Shown here: piece after piece, positions 17,224 to 24,424 of the stretch
How the letters are laid out: each line of letters opens with the position of its first letter
How positions within the stretch are numbered: position 1 is the stretch's first letter
From: Aliamphritea hakodatensis
GTDB taxonomy: Bacteria; Pseudomonadota; Gammaproteobacteria; Pseudomonadales; Balneatricaceae
Assembly: GCF_024347195.1 (NCBI RefSeq)
Contig: NZ_AP025281.1
Coordinates: 4,340,001 to 4,404,000, forward strand
DNA: 64,000 nt
Reading direction: 5' to 3'
The notes under the pieces: model-generated
Seen by the model: the letters and a program-made list of their open reading frames with translations, nothing else
What the model was told of the DNA's origin: nothing
Database searches by the model: none
Position numbers and translations under genes: made by a program

Positions 17224-17976
17224 TTACTTATCGCTAACAACGTCGGCAAAGATTGCCCGCAGATCATCGGACGATACCTCGTCATCCAGCTTCAGTTTGT
17301 TTTCGATATGATCCAGATGATGCTGCATCAGTTGCAGCGCCAGCGGCTTATTGCGCTGCCGGATGGCGTCGATCAGCTCAAAATGTTCATCATATGAGCA
17401 GTGAGACTTCGAACCGCTTTCATACTGCGCGATGATCAGTGAACATTGCGACACCAGACTGCGCTGGAAGCTCAGCAACGGCGGGTTATCAGCCATTTCA
17501 GCCAGCTGCAGGTGGAACTCACCGGACAAACGGATACCCGCGCCCCGGTCGCCTCTGGCAAAACAGGCCTGTTCATCCAGCACCATCTGCTTAAGATTAT
17601 CAATCTGGGCATCCAGTGCGTTATCCACCACCAGTTCGGTGACCGCCTTTTCAACCACCCGGCGGGCAAAAACGATCTGCCGGGCTTCTTCAATGCTAGG
17701 GCAGGCAACTATGGCACCTTTGTTCGGCCGCAGATTCACCACCTGCTCATGGCCCAAACGGGATAATGCCCGGCGCACAATGGTCCGGCTTACGCCAAAA
17801 ATCTCACCCAAAGACTCTTCATTTAATTTGGTTCCCGGTGCCAGACGCTGCTCCAGAATCGCATCAAAGATATGTGCATAGACAATCTCATCCTGGGTTT
17901 TTCCCGCTTTCCGGGATTTTTTAACCGCACTTTTTACCGAATTTCCGTTCGGATTTTGTGGAGAAATCTGTGTCAT
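17224..17976 (-). CDS. GntR-family regulator with FCD ligand domain
   Basis: The 250-residue protein opens with about 25 residues rich in lysine and serine. A GntR winged helix-turn-helix follows at about residues 30-95 (IFDAILEQRLAPGTKLNEESLGEIFGVSRTIVRRALSRL). An all-helical FCD domain with Asp/His metal-type residues (EFHLQLAEM, a later HLDHIENKL) makes up the rest. FCD-type GntR proteins act as repressors relieved by small carboxylates or nucleobase-derived ligands. It sits inside the purine cluster next to the AzgA-like permease. The palindrome TTGTATACAA, of GntR/FCD operator type, recurs at purine promoters, so it is the probable cluster regulator. It resembles HpxS-type purine regulators only by context. 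Confidence 0.88.
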   Translation of the reverse strand: MTQISPQNPNGNSVKSAVKKSRKAGKTQDEIVYAHIFDAILEQRLAPGTKLNEESLGEIFGVSRTIVRRALSRLGHEQVVNLRPNKGAIVACPSIEEARQIVFARRVVEKAVTELVVDNALDAQIDNLKQMVLDEQACFARGDRGAGIRLSGEFHLQLAEMADNPPLLSFQRSLVSQCSLIIAQYESGSKSHCSYDEHFELIDAIRQRNKPLALQLMQHHLDHIENKLKLDDEVSSDDLRAIFADVVSDK

Positions 17977-18408
17977 AAACTCTGCTGTATCTGAACCAAA
18001 ATATAAAAGAAATTGTTACGTTGGGTGACTGCTTATTCGCTGCTAAAAGCGCCACAAGCCAACCTTCTGTCGTTTGTTACTCTCCGGGAACTGCTTAACT
18101 TTCAGACAATTATCTGCCAAGCACGCACTCCGGAAACCGACGGTCTCTGAAGCGAAAATAGTACACAAAAGCGGCTCTTCTGTACACATGAAGCCCTGCT
18201 CAGGATCAAGGCCTGTGCCATTAGCAGCACCTCAGATGCGGATAAATTTCAGCACGTGAAAAAGAAAAACCTGACCCGAGAGTTGATTTTTTTGTATACA
18301 ATCTTACTATTAAATCCAGTACACAAGTTGTACCGCATGCCAAAGTTGCTGCACAACGGGCGCCATTTATAAAAATAATTCGTGGCTCTCTAACCTGAGG
18401 AGTAAGTT
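17977..18408. other. Divergent regulatory region, GntR gene / AzgA-like permease
   Basis: This stretch has no convincing gene. It contains one perfect purine palindrome at 18292-18301, about 108 bases before the permease start. GTACACAA-type partial copies are visible near 18161, 18180 and 18319. The several partial matches may form a low-affinity array, or may simply reflect chance in an AT-rich promoter. Confidence 0.5.
18292..18301. promoter_or_regulatory. Perfect TTGTATACAA operator
   Basis: A perfect 10-bp palindrome TTGTATACAA, 108 bases upstream of the AzgA-like permease and facing the GntR gene. One of three exact copies in the window, all at purine genes. Confidence 0.65.
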
Positions 18409-19746
18409 GTGGAAAATATTCAGCAAGACCAGCAAGCACTGAGAGAAGAACGCGGTTTACTCGACCGTTTTTTCCGCCTCAGTGAACACAAAACCAATAT
18501 CAAGACCGAGCTAATCGCCGGTTTAACCACCTTTGTAACCATGGGTTACATCATCTTCGTTAACCCCAACATCATGTCTGATGCGGGTATGGATCACGGT
18601 GCCGTCTTTGTCGCCACCTGTATCGGCGCGGCAATTGCCTGCTTCCTGATGGGGCTGTACGCCAACTGGCCCGTCGGCCTCGCCCCCGGAATGGGGTTAA
18701 ACGCGTTCTTCACCTACACCGTCGTTGCTGAAATGGGCTATGACTGGCAGGTCGCACTGGGTGCGGTATTCATTTCCGGCATACTGTTCGTCATTATGAG
18801 CTTCTATAAAATTCGCGAGTGGCTGCTCAACAGCATCCCCACCAGCCTGAAGTTCGCAATGACCGCCGGGGTCGGTTTATTCCTGGGCCTGATCGGTCTG
18901 AAAACCGCCGGTATCGTGGTGGACAATCCCGCTACCCTGTTGTCCATGGGCACCTTCCTGGAACCCTCTACATTACTGGCTGCGGTCTGCTTCCTGATGA
19001 TCTCTGTGCTGGCGTACCATAATATCTTCGGTGCGGTACTCATCAGCATCCTGGCCGTGACCGGCATTGGCCTGACAATGGATCTGGTGCAGTACAACGG
19101 CATCGTGTCCGCACCGCCAAGCATTGCCCCCACCCTGATGGCACTGGACATCATGGGTGCGCTGAACATCAGTATGGTCAGCATCATTCTTGCCTTCCTG
19201 TTTGTGAATATGTTCGATACAGCAGGCACCCTGATGGGCGTGGCAACCAAGGCAAATCTGATCCGTAAAGACGGTTACATCGAAAACCTGAGCAAGGCAC
19301 TGAAAGCCGACAGCAGCTCCAGCGCCATCGGGGCACTGTTCGGTTGCCCGCCGGTGACCAGTTATGTGGAAAGTGCCTCCGGTGTTGCTGCCGGTGGCCG
19401 TACCGGCCTGACAGCCGTCACGGTTGGCTGCCTGTTCCTGGCAGCGATGTTCCTGGCACCGCTGGCCGGTATGATCCCTGCCTACGCCACCGCCGGTGCA
19501 CTGATCTATGTCGCCATGCTGATGATGACCGGCATGAAACAGATCAACTGGGATGACACCACCGATGCGATTCCGGCCATCGTTACCGTGATCATGATGC
19601 CGCTGACCTTCTCAATCGCCAACGGTATCGCGATGGGCTTCATTACCTATACCGCCATGAAGTTGTTCACCGGTCGCCGTGATGAGATTTCCCTGAGTAT
19701 CTATGTGCTGACAGGTATCTTCATCAGTAAATTTATATTCCTTTAA
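18409..19746 (+). CDS. AzgA-type NCS2 permease (guanine/hypoxanthine/adenine)
   Basis: The 445-residue membrane protein belongs to the AzgA-like branch of NCS2 (E. coli GhxP, GhxQ, PurP, YicO group). GTG start with GAGGAG upstream. Signature segments are TELIAGLTTFVTMGYIIFVNP near residue 35, GLAPGMGLNAFFTY near 90, FVNMFDTAGTLMGVA near 270 and CPPVTSYVESASGVAAGGRTGL near 315. About twelve to fourteen membrane segments are visible. Expected role: proton-coupled import of guanine, hypoxanthine or adenine, supplying guaD and xdhABC. The perfect GntR-type operator upstream supports co-regulation with the catabolic genes. Confidence 0.92.
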   Translation: MENIQQDQQALREERGLLDRFFRLSEHKTNIKTELIAGLTTFVTMGYIIFVNPNIMSDAGMDHGAVFVATCIGAAIACFLMGLYANWPVGLAPGMGLNAFFTYTVVAEMGYDWQVALGAVFISGILFVIMSFYKIREWLLNSIPTSLKFAMTAGVGLFLGLIGLKTAGIVVDNPATLLSMGTFLEPSTLLAAVCFLMISVLAYHNIFGAVLISILAVTGIGLTMDLVQYNGIVSAPPSIAPTLMALDIMGALNISMVSIILAFLFVNMFDTAGTLMGVATKANLIRKDGYIENLSKALKADSSSSAIGALFGCPPVTSYVESASGVAAGGRTGLTAVTVGCLFLAAMFLAPLAGMIPAYATAGALIYVAMLMMTGMKQINWDDTTDAIPAIVTVIMMPLTFSIANGIAMGFITYTAMKLFTGRRDEISLSIYVLTGIFISKFIFL

Positions 19747-19803
19747 TAACAGTTACTCCGTGGGTGGGTGCGCCACTGCGCGGAGTTGTGCCCTCTGTTA
19801 TTA
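19744..19803 (+). other. Nested stem-loop directly after the permease stop codon
   Basis: Three stems nest perfectly: TAATAACAG/CTGTTATTA (19744-19752 with 19795-19803), ACTCCG/CGGAGT (19755-19760 with 19781-19786), and GTGG/CCAC around 19764-19776. The outer stem begins at the permease stop codon. A separate terminator follows at 19831. The structure may protect the 3' end or form part of a leader for the LysE-family gene. Confidence 0.4.
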
Positions 19804-19830
19804 TCCGAATGGCCTGTGGCCGAAACCCTT

Positions 19831-19855
19831 GCCTTCCCCTGTGGAAGGCTTTTTT
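19831..19855 (+). terminator. Rho-independent terminator before the LysE-family gene
   Basis: GCCTTCC-CCTGT-GGAAGGC is followed by six T residues. It ends 48 bases before the start of the LysE-family gene, a position compatible with plain termination of the permease mRNA or with leader attenuation. Confidence 0.8.
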
Positions 19856-19902
19856 CGTCACGGCTATCAACACCAATCTGAACCATAACCGGAAGCCTTT
19901 TA

Positions 19903-20520
19903 ATGAACATCGAAACCTGGTTACTTTTTTGCTCAGCCTCCATGCTGGTAATTCTGGTCCCGGGGCCACTGTCGTTGCTGATGGTGGCGAACAGTATTAA
20001 TTATGGTCTGTTGCGCAGTACACCGGCCTTTGCAGGCGGAGTAAGTGCTTCCTTAATTCTGCTTACCGCCTCGGCAACCGGCCTCGGAGCCCTGCTGCTG
20101 GCCTCTGAGAATCTCTTTACGGCTATCCGCTATGCCGGTGCGGCCTATCTGATTTATCTTGGCTATCAGGCCTGGCAGAGCGCCAGACGGGCTGAGGGCG
20201 CCGGCCAGCTGAAGAGCTCCCGGCCGGGCTTTGCCGGCATGTTCTGGCGGGCTTTCAGCCTGGGGATCAGTAACCCCAAAGACATTCTGTTCTTTGTGGC
20301 CTTCCTGCCTCAGTTCATCGACCCGGCCAGTGCCTTCCTGCCCCAGCTGATCACCATGATTGTCAGCTGGTGCGTATTGGATCTGGTCTGCAAACTGTTT
20401 TACGGCGGCGGTGCGCAACTGGTGGCCCCCTGGCTGCAAAAAAGCCGGGGCGTACAGATATTCAACCGAATCAGTGCGGGCATTTTTGTCACCGCCGGCG
20501 GCGCTGTCCTGCTGAAATAG
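19903..20520 (+). CDS. LysE/RhtB-family exporter
   Basis: A 205-residue, six-helix inner membrane protein with the length of the RhtB/LysE amino-acid exporter family. The first helix ends in VPGPLSLLMVANSINYG, the family's PGP motif, and YAGAAYLIYLGYQAWQSAR marks the third helix region. LGISNPKDILFFVAFLPQFI is the conserved mid-protein segment. Family members export amino acids or related metabolites, but the substrate cannot be predicted. It lies between purine genes, and a terminator on each side suggests it is transcribed alone. Confidence 0.85.
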   Translation: MNIETWLLFCSASMLVILVPGPLSLLMVANSINYGLLRSTPAFAGGVSASLILLTASATGLGALLLASENLFTAIRYAGAAYLIYLGYQAWQSARRAEGAGQLKSSRPGFAGMFWRAFSLGISNPKDILFFVAFLPQFIDPASAFLPQLITMIVSWCVLDLVCKLFYGGGAQLVAPWLQKSRGVQIFNRISAGIFVTAGGAVLLK

Positions 20521-20540
20521 TGCCGAAAGTTCAGACAATA

Positions 20541-20568
20541 AAAAACCGGCTTAAGAGCCGGTTTTTTA
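20541..20568. terminator. Bidirectional terminator between LysE-family gene and hiuH
   Basis: ACCGGCT-TAAG-AGCCGGT is flanked by A and T runs on both sides and lies between two convergent genes. Confidence 0.88.
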
Positions 20569-20586
20569 TTGTTAAGGGTTGTGAGA

Positions 20587-20937
20587 TCAGCTGCCCCGGT
20601 AGGTGGAATAGCTGTACGGTGAGATCAGCAGTGGTACGTGATAGTGCTCATCTTCATCGGCTATACCGAAACGCAGCACCACCTCATCCAGAAAAGCCGG
20701 CTCCGGTAACGACAGGCCTTTACCCCGGTAATAATCCCCCACCCGGAAAACCAGCTCATACACACCGGCCACAAAGTCACTGCCTTCCAGAATCGGGCTG
20801 TCACAGCGGCCGTCGTCATTGGTATGACGCTCCGCCAGCAATGTCCGTTCGCCATCGATCCGGTACAGCGTGACCGGAATATCACTGCCCGGACAGCCAT
20901 GTGCAGAATCCAGTACGTGGGTTGTTAAGTAGCCCAT
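20587..20937 (-). CDS. hiuH: 5-hydroxyisourate hydrolase (transthyretin-like)
   Basis: Converts 5-hydroxyisourate, the product of urate oxidation, to OHCU. The 116 residues match the cytosolic enzyme. Diagnostic features are the N-terminal LTTHVLDSAHGCPG with the active-site histidine, a mid-protein ERHTNDDGRC with arginine, HYHVPLLISPYSYSTY near the end, and the terminal YRGS signature. AGGAGG precedes the ATG. It diverges from the allantoinase gene. The 295-base gap carries two perfect TTGTATACAA palindromes, so both directions are probably under the GntR regulator. Confidence 0.95.
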   Translation of the reverse strand: MGYLTTHVLDSAHGCPGSDIPVTLYRIDGERTLLAERHTNDDGRCDSPILEGSDFVAGVYELVFRVGDYYRGKGLSLPEPAFLDEVVLRFGIADEDEHYHVPLLISPYSYSTYRGS

Positions 20938-21046
20938 CGGGAATACCTCCTGTTTATAAGCATCAGAGACGGACGCAGCTCCGCTCTTACTGAGCCATTA
21001 ATGAATAGCTGAACTATAATACTTCTGAGACAAAAATAAACTTATT

Positions 21047-21056
21047 TTGTATACAA
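21047..21056. promoter_or_regulatory. Perfect TTGTATACAA operator (hiuH side)
   Basis: An exact 10-bp palindrome, 110 bases upstream of the hiuH start and 177 upstream of the allantoinase start. Confidence 0.65.
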
Positions 21057-21161
21057 TCAATATCATTTACTGTCTAATCAGCTGTTATATAAGCGCTTTA
21101 TAAGTTGTTTCGAATGATGAAAAGCAAAGAGTCTGCTTATCTTTGCATATAAAACCAAAAA

Positions 21162-21171
21162 TTGTATACAA
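21162..21171. promoter_or_regulatory. Perfect TTGTATACAA operator (allantoinase side)
   Basis: An exact copy, 62 bases upstream of the allantoinase GTG and 115 bases from the copy at 21047. Confidence 0.65.
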
Positions 21172-21182
21172 TGATTTCATTC

Positions 21183-21196
21183 TGACCTTGAGGTCA
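21183..21196. promoter_or_regulatory. Candidate RutR-like operator before the allantoinase operon
   Basis: TGACCT-TG-AGGTCA is a perfect 6-bp inverted repeat 37 bases before the allantoinase start. The minus-strand reading TTGACCT-CA-AGGTCA is close to the RutR site. It shares the form TGACYT-NN-ARGTCA with 8834-8847. Confidence 0.5.
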
Positions 21197-21232
21197 ACTT
21201 ATTATTCAGTTTAATACAGAAGGAACGTCACC

Positions 21233-22150
21233 GTGAATCATGAATATCCCCGAGATCTGATCGGTTACGGTAATACCCCTCCTGATCCGCAATGGCCGGG
21301 TCAGGCGCGCATCGCCGTATCCTTTGTTCTTAACTATGAAGAAGGGGGCGAACGCTGCCTGCTTCACGGTGATAATGAATCCGAAGCTTTTTTGTCGGAA
21401 CTGCCCGGCGCGGTCCCCTTCCCGGACGCCCGTCACATGAGCATGGAGTCGGTATACGAGTACGGCAGCCGTGCCGGTGTCTGGCGCATTCTTAAACTGT
21501 TCGCCAAACATAAAATTCCACTGACAATTTTTGCCGTCGCCATGGCTGCTCAGCGTTACCCGGAAGTCATTCAGGCGATGCATCAGGCAGGCCATGAGAT
21601 CTGCAGCCACGGCTATCGCTGGATCGATTACCAGAAGCTCAGCAAAGAAGAAGAACAGGAACACCTGTACAAAGCCATTAACATTCTGCAGGACATCACC
21701 GGCCAGCGGCCGCAGGGCTGGTACACCGGCCGCAACAGTCCCAACACCCGGGACATTGTGATGGAGGAAGGTGGCTTCCTGTACGACAGCGACGCCTACG
21801 ATGATGACCTGCCCTACTGGGTCAACAATCAGGGTAAAGGCCACCTTGTCGTCCCCTACACCCTGGACAGCAACGATATGCGCTTTGCCACCCAGCAGGG
21901 TTTTAACAGCGGTGAGCAGTTCTTCCAGTACCTGAAGGACAGCTTTGACACCCTTTATGAAGAAGGCGAAGAAGCACCGAAAATGCTGTCCATCGGCCTG
22001 CACTGCCGGCTGATTGGCCGTCCGGGACGCATCGCCGCGCTGCGCCGCTTCATTGAATACGCCCAGTCCCACGAACGGGTCTGGTTTGCCCGCCGGGTGG
22101 ATATCGCCCGCCACTGGCATATCACCCACCCATTTCAGGCTAACACTTAA
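21233..22150 (+). CDS. puuE: Allantoinase PuuE (polysaccharide-deacetylase fold)
   Basis: Opens the allantoin ring to allantoate without a metal-dependent amidohydrolase; PuuE enzymes use the NodB/polysaccharide-deacetylase fold. The 305-residue protein starts at GTG with GAAGGAA upstream. Typical segments are DLIGYGNTPPDPQWPGQARIAVSFVLNYEEGGE at the N-terminus (family hallmark), HEICSHGYRWIDY near residue 125, and WYTGRNSPNTRDIV near 165. YDSDAYDDDLPYW and a late SIGLHCRLIGRPGRI complete the set. It heads a plus-strand operon with uraD, alc and allA, and diverges from hiuH. Confidence 0.95.
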   Translation: MNHEYPRDLIGYGNTPPDPQWPGQARIAVSFVLNYEEGGERCLLHGDNESEAFLSELPGAVPFPDARHMSMESVYEYGSRAGVWRILKLFAKHKIPLTIFAVAMAAQRYPEVIQAMHQAGHEICSHGYRWIDYQKLSKEEEQEHLYKAINILQDITGQRPQGWYTGRNSPNTRDIVMEEGGFLYDSDAYDDDLPYWVNNQGKGHLVVPYTLDSNDMRFATQQGFNSGEQFFQYLKDSFDTLYEEGEEAPKMLSIGLHCRLIGRPGRIAALRRFIEYAQSHERVWFARRVDIARHWHITHPFQANT

Positions 22151-22166
22151 ACGGAAGCGATCTGCC

Positions 22167-22685
22167 ATGACTCAGCAATTTCAGCACTGCACCCCCGGCC
22201 GGATGGACCGCGACACCTTCGTCAGCACCTTTGCGGATATTTACGAACATTCCCCGTGGGTGGCCGAACAGACCTTTGATCAGGGCCTGCCGGACGATGC
22301 CAGCAACATTGAACAACTGCAGCAGCGGATGGCCGCTGTGCTGTTATCCGCCAGCCAGGAAGCTCAGCTGGCGCTGATCAATGCTCACCCGGACCTGGCG
22401 GGCAAGGCAGCCATTGCCGGAGAGCTCACCGAAGCCTCCACCTCTGAACAGGCCGGGGCCGGTATCAATGAATGTACCGCCGAAGAGTTTAAACGTTTTA
22501 CCGAGTTAAACGATGCCTATAAAGCCCGTTTCAACTTTCCGTTCATCATGGCGGTAAAGGGCAGCAACCGGCACGAAATTCTGGCGGCTTTCGAAACCCG
22601 CATACACAACTCGCCGGAAACAGAGTTTTCCCGCGCACTGGAAGAAATTAACAAGATTGCCCTGTTCCGCCTCAGCGCTATGTAA
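22167..22685 (+). CDS. uraD: OHCU decarboxylase
   Basis: Decarboxylates 2-oxo-4-hydroxy-4-carboxy-5-ureidoimidazoline to S-allantoin. The start ATG 22167, 16 bases after the puuE stop, has a GGAAG upstream; the longer open frame inside puuE is not used. The 172 residues are the family length. NAHPDLAGKA contains the catalytic histidine (HPDL), and a later stretch running from GINECTAEEF through FNFPFIMAVKG is the conserved substrate-binding core. It follows hiuH in the pathway although hiuH lies on the other strand. Confidence 0.95.
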   Translation: MTQQFQHCTPGRMDRDTFVSTFADIYEHSPWVAEQTFDQGLPDDASNIEQLQQRMAAVLLSASQEAQLALINAHPDLAGKAAIAGELTEASTSEQAGAGINECTAEEFKRFTELNDAYKARFNFPFIMAVKGSNRHEILAAFETRIHNSPETEFSRALEEINKIALFRLSAM

Positions 22686-22726
22686 GCCGGCCGTAACGAC
22701 AATCATCTCAGCAGGACACTGACACA

Positions 22727-23722
22727 ATGACTCAAGACTTTTTAAAATACATCAATCTGGCAGACGCCCGCCTGGGCAGTAAAGCGATCTACGTCACCGA
22801 TGACTGGTTTGCCGACGTAAACCGAATGCTGCAGCCTGAAGCGCCGGTGTGGAAAGAAGGTGTATTCGATGACAACGGAAAATGGATGGACGGCTGGGAA
22901 TCCCGCCGCAAGCGCTTCGAAGGCTATGACTACACCACCATCCGTCTGGGGGTACCCGGGGTGATTAAAGGGGTGGACATTGATACCTGCCACTTTACCG
23001 GTAACTTTCCGCCATCCGCATCACTGGAAGCCTGCTTCTGCCCGGACGGTGATCCGTCTGATGAGCAACAGTGGCATGAAATCCTGCCGGCAGTCAGCCT
23101 GCAGGGTAACAGCCAGCACCTGCACAGCATCAGCGATGACCGCCCGTGGACCCACCTGCGCTTTAACATCTACCCGGACGGCGGGGTTGCCCGCCTGCGG
23201 GTATACGGCCTGCCACACCGCGACTGGTCGGCCCAGAGCGCCGATGAACAGGTTGATCTGGCGGCATCTCTGAACGGTGGCCGGGCACTGGCCTGCAGCG
23301 ATGAGCACTTCGGCACCATGAGCAACATCCTTAACCCGGGCCGTGGCGTCAACATGGGCGATGGCTGGGAAACTGCCCGTCGCCGTACGCCGGGCAATGA
23401 CTGGGTTATCGTCGCACTGGGACACCCGGGCGAGATCGAACGCATTGTCGTCGACACCCTGCACTTCAAGGGTAACTACCCGGACAGCTGCTCCATTCAG
23501 GCGGCCTTTGTCAAAGGCGGTACTGACGAGCAAATCGAAACCCAGAGCCTGTTCTGGAAAGAACTGCTGCCATCCCAGAAACTGGAAATGCATCAGGAGC
23601 ATGAGTTCGCGGAACAGATCGCTGCACTGGGGCCGGTTACCCACGTGCGCCTGAACATCTTCCCGGACGGCGGCGTCAGCCGGTTACGTTTATTCGGCAA
23701 GGTCGCCAATACTGACCGTTAA
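22727..23722 (+). CDS. alc: Allantoicase
   Basis: Splits allantoate into ureidoglycolate and urea. The 331-residue protein shows the two-fold internal duplication of allantoicases. Each half carries a WFADVNRML/FGTMSNILNPG-type opening, a GWESRRKR/GWETARRR segment, a DTCHFTGNFP/DTLHFKGNYP strand, and an RFNIYPDGGVARLRVYG/RLNIFPDGGVSRLRLFG ending. It lies 41 bases after uraD in the same operon. Presence of allantoicase rather than allantoate amidohydrolase means two urea molecules are released per purine, and ammonia must come from urease outside this window. Confidence 0.95.
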   Translation: MTQDFLKYINLADARLGSKAIYVTDDWFADVNRMLQPEAPVWKEGVFDDNGKWMDGWESRRKRFEGYDYTTIRLGVPGVIKGVDIDTCHFTGNFPPSASLEACFCPDGDPSDEQQWHEILPAVSLQGNSQHLHSISDDRPWTHLRFNIYPDGGVARLRVYGLPHRDWSAQSADEQVDLAASLNGGRALACSDEHFGTMSNILNPGRGVNMGDGWETARRRTPGNDWVIVALGHPGEIERIVVDTLHFKGNYPDSCSIQAAFVKGGTDEQIETQSLFWKELLPSQKLEMHQEHEFAEQIAALGPVTHVRLNIFPDGGVSRLRLFGKVANTDR

Positions 23723-23822
23723 AGCCCGATAACAGGTTGCCGGACGCAGAGACTAACCTCCGGCCCGGCAACCAGGCCAGCCCTGCCGGCATCTGCCACA
23801 GGGCGGCAACCATGAGGTGAAT

Positions 23823-24323
23823 ATGCTTACACTGAAACCACAACCCTTAACCGCCGAAGCCTTTGCACCGTACGGCGATGTGATTGAAACCCGCGACCGG
23901 GATTTCTTCATGATCAATAAGGGTAATACTCGGCGCTACCACCGTCTGGCGGATGTCAGCCTGGGCAAAGCGGAAGATACGGCGATCATCAGTATCTTCA
24001 CTACCCATGCGTATCCGATGCCGATGCCTGTCAGCATGCTGGAACGTCACCCGCTGGGCAGTCAGGCTTTTATCCCGCTGAACGGTGAGCCTTTTCTGAT
24101 TGTGGTCGCGCCCCCCGGTGATACCCCTGAGGTCAGCAAGATTCAGGCATTCATCACCGACGGCCAGCAAGGCATTAACTATCACACAGGGGTCTGGCAT
24201 CACCCGGTGATCAGCTGCGCGGCAGACGACAGCTTTCTGGTCATCGACCGGGCCGGTGAAGGCCACAACTGTGACGAACATGAATTTCCGGCAGACATTG
24301 CCATAGAGCTGCTACCGGCCTGA
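23823..24323 (+). CDS. allA: Ureidoglycolate lyase AllA
   Basis: Cleaves ureidoglycolate to glyoxylate and urea, finishing the urea branch of purine breakdown. I choose ATG 23823 with GAGG five bases upstream; GTG 23817 is two codons longer. The 166 residues fit AllA, a cupin-like dimeric enzyme. Motifs seen are LTAEAFAPYGDVIE, RDFFMINKGNTRRYHRL, LERHPLGSQAFIPL and GINYHTGVWHHPVI. It is about 100 bases after alc, and puuD follows about 100 bases later. Confidence 0.93.
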   Translation: MLTLKPQPLTAEAFAPYGDVIETRDRDFFMINKGNTRRYHRLADVSLGKAEDTAIISIFTTHAYPMPMPVSMLERHPLGSQAFIPLNGEPFLIVVAPPGDTPEVSKIQAFITDGQQGINYHTGVWHHPVISCAADDSFLVIDRAGEGHNCDEHEFPADIAIELLPA

Positions 24324-24424
24324 CGCAGCTTCCGCCTAATAAACGCGGTACGCCGGAACGTAAGTGCATAATAAAAATACTGGCAGGCTGAAAAATGCCT
24401 GCAACTTAAGATGAGGAGTGAACG

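Larger units (their letters stand above)
20938..21232. other. Shared control region, hiuH / allantoinase operon
   Basis: An AT-rich divergent promoter region holding two exact TTGTATACAA palindromes (21047-21056 and 21162-21171) and one TGACCT-TG-AGGTCA palindrome (21183-21196). No gene is present. Confidence 0.7.

Noticed and set aside
18074..18259. A 61-codon plus-strand frame before the AzgA-like permease
   Set aside because: No ribosome site, unlikely composition, and it lies in a promoter region with operator-like sequences.
21206..22168. A 320-codon minus-strand frame opposite puuE
   Set aside because: Reverse-frame shadow; puuE motifs and operator context support only the plus strand.
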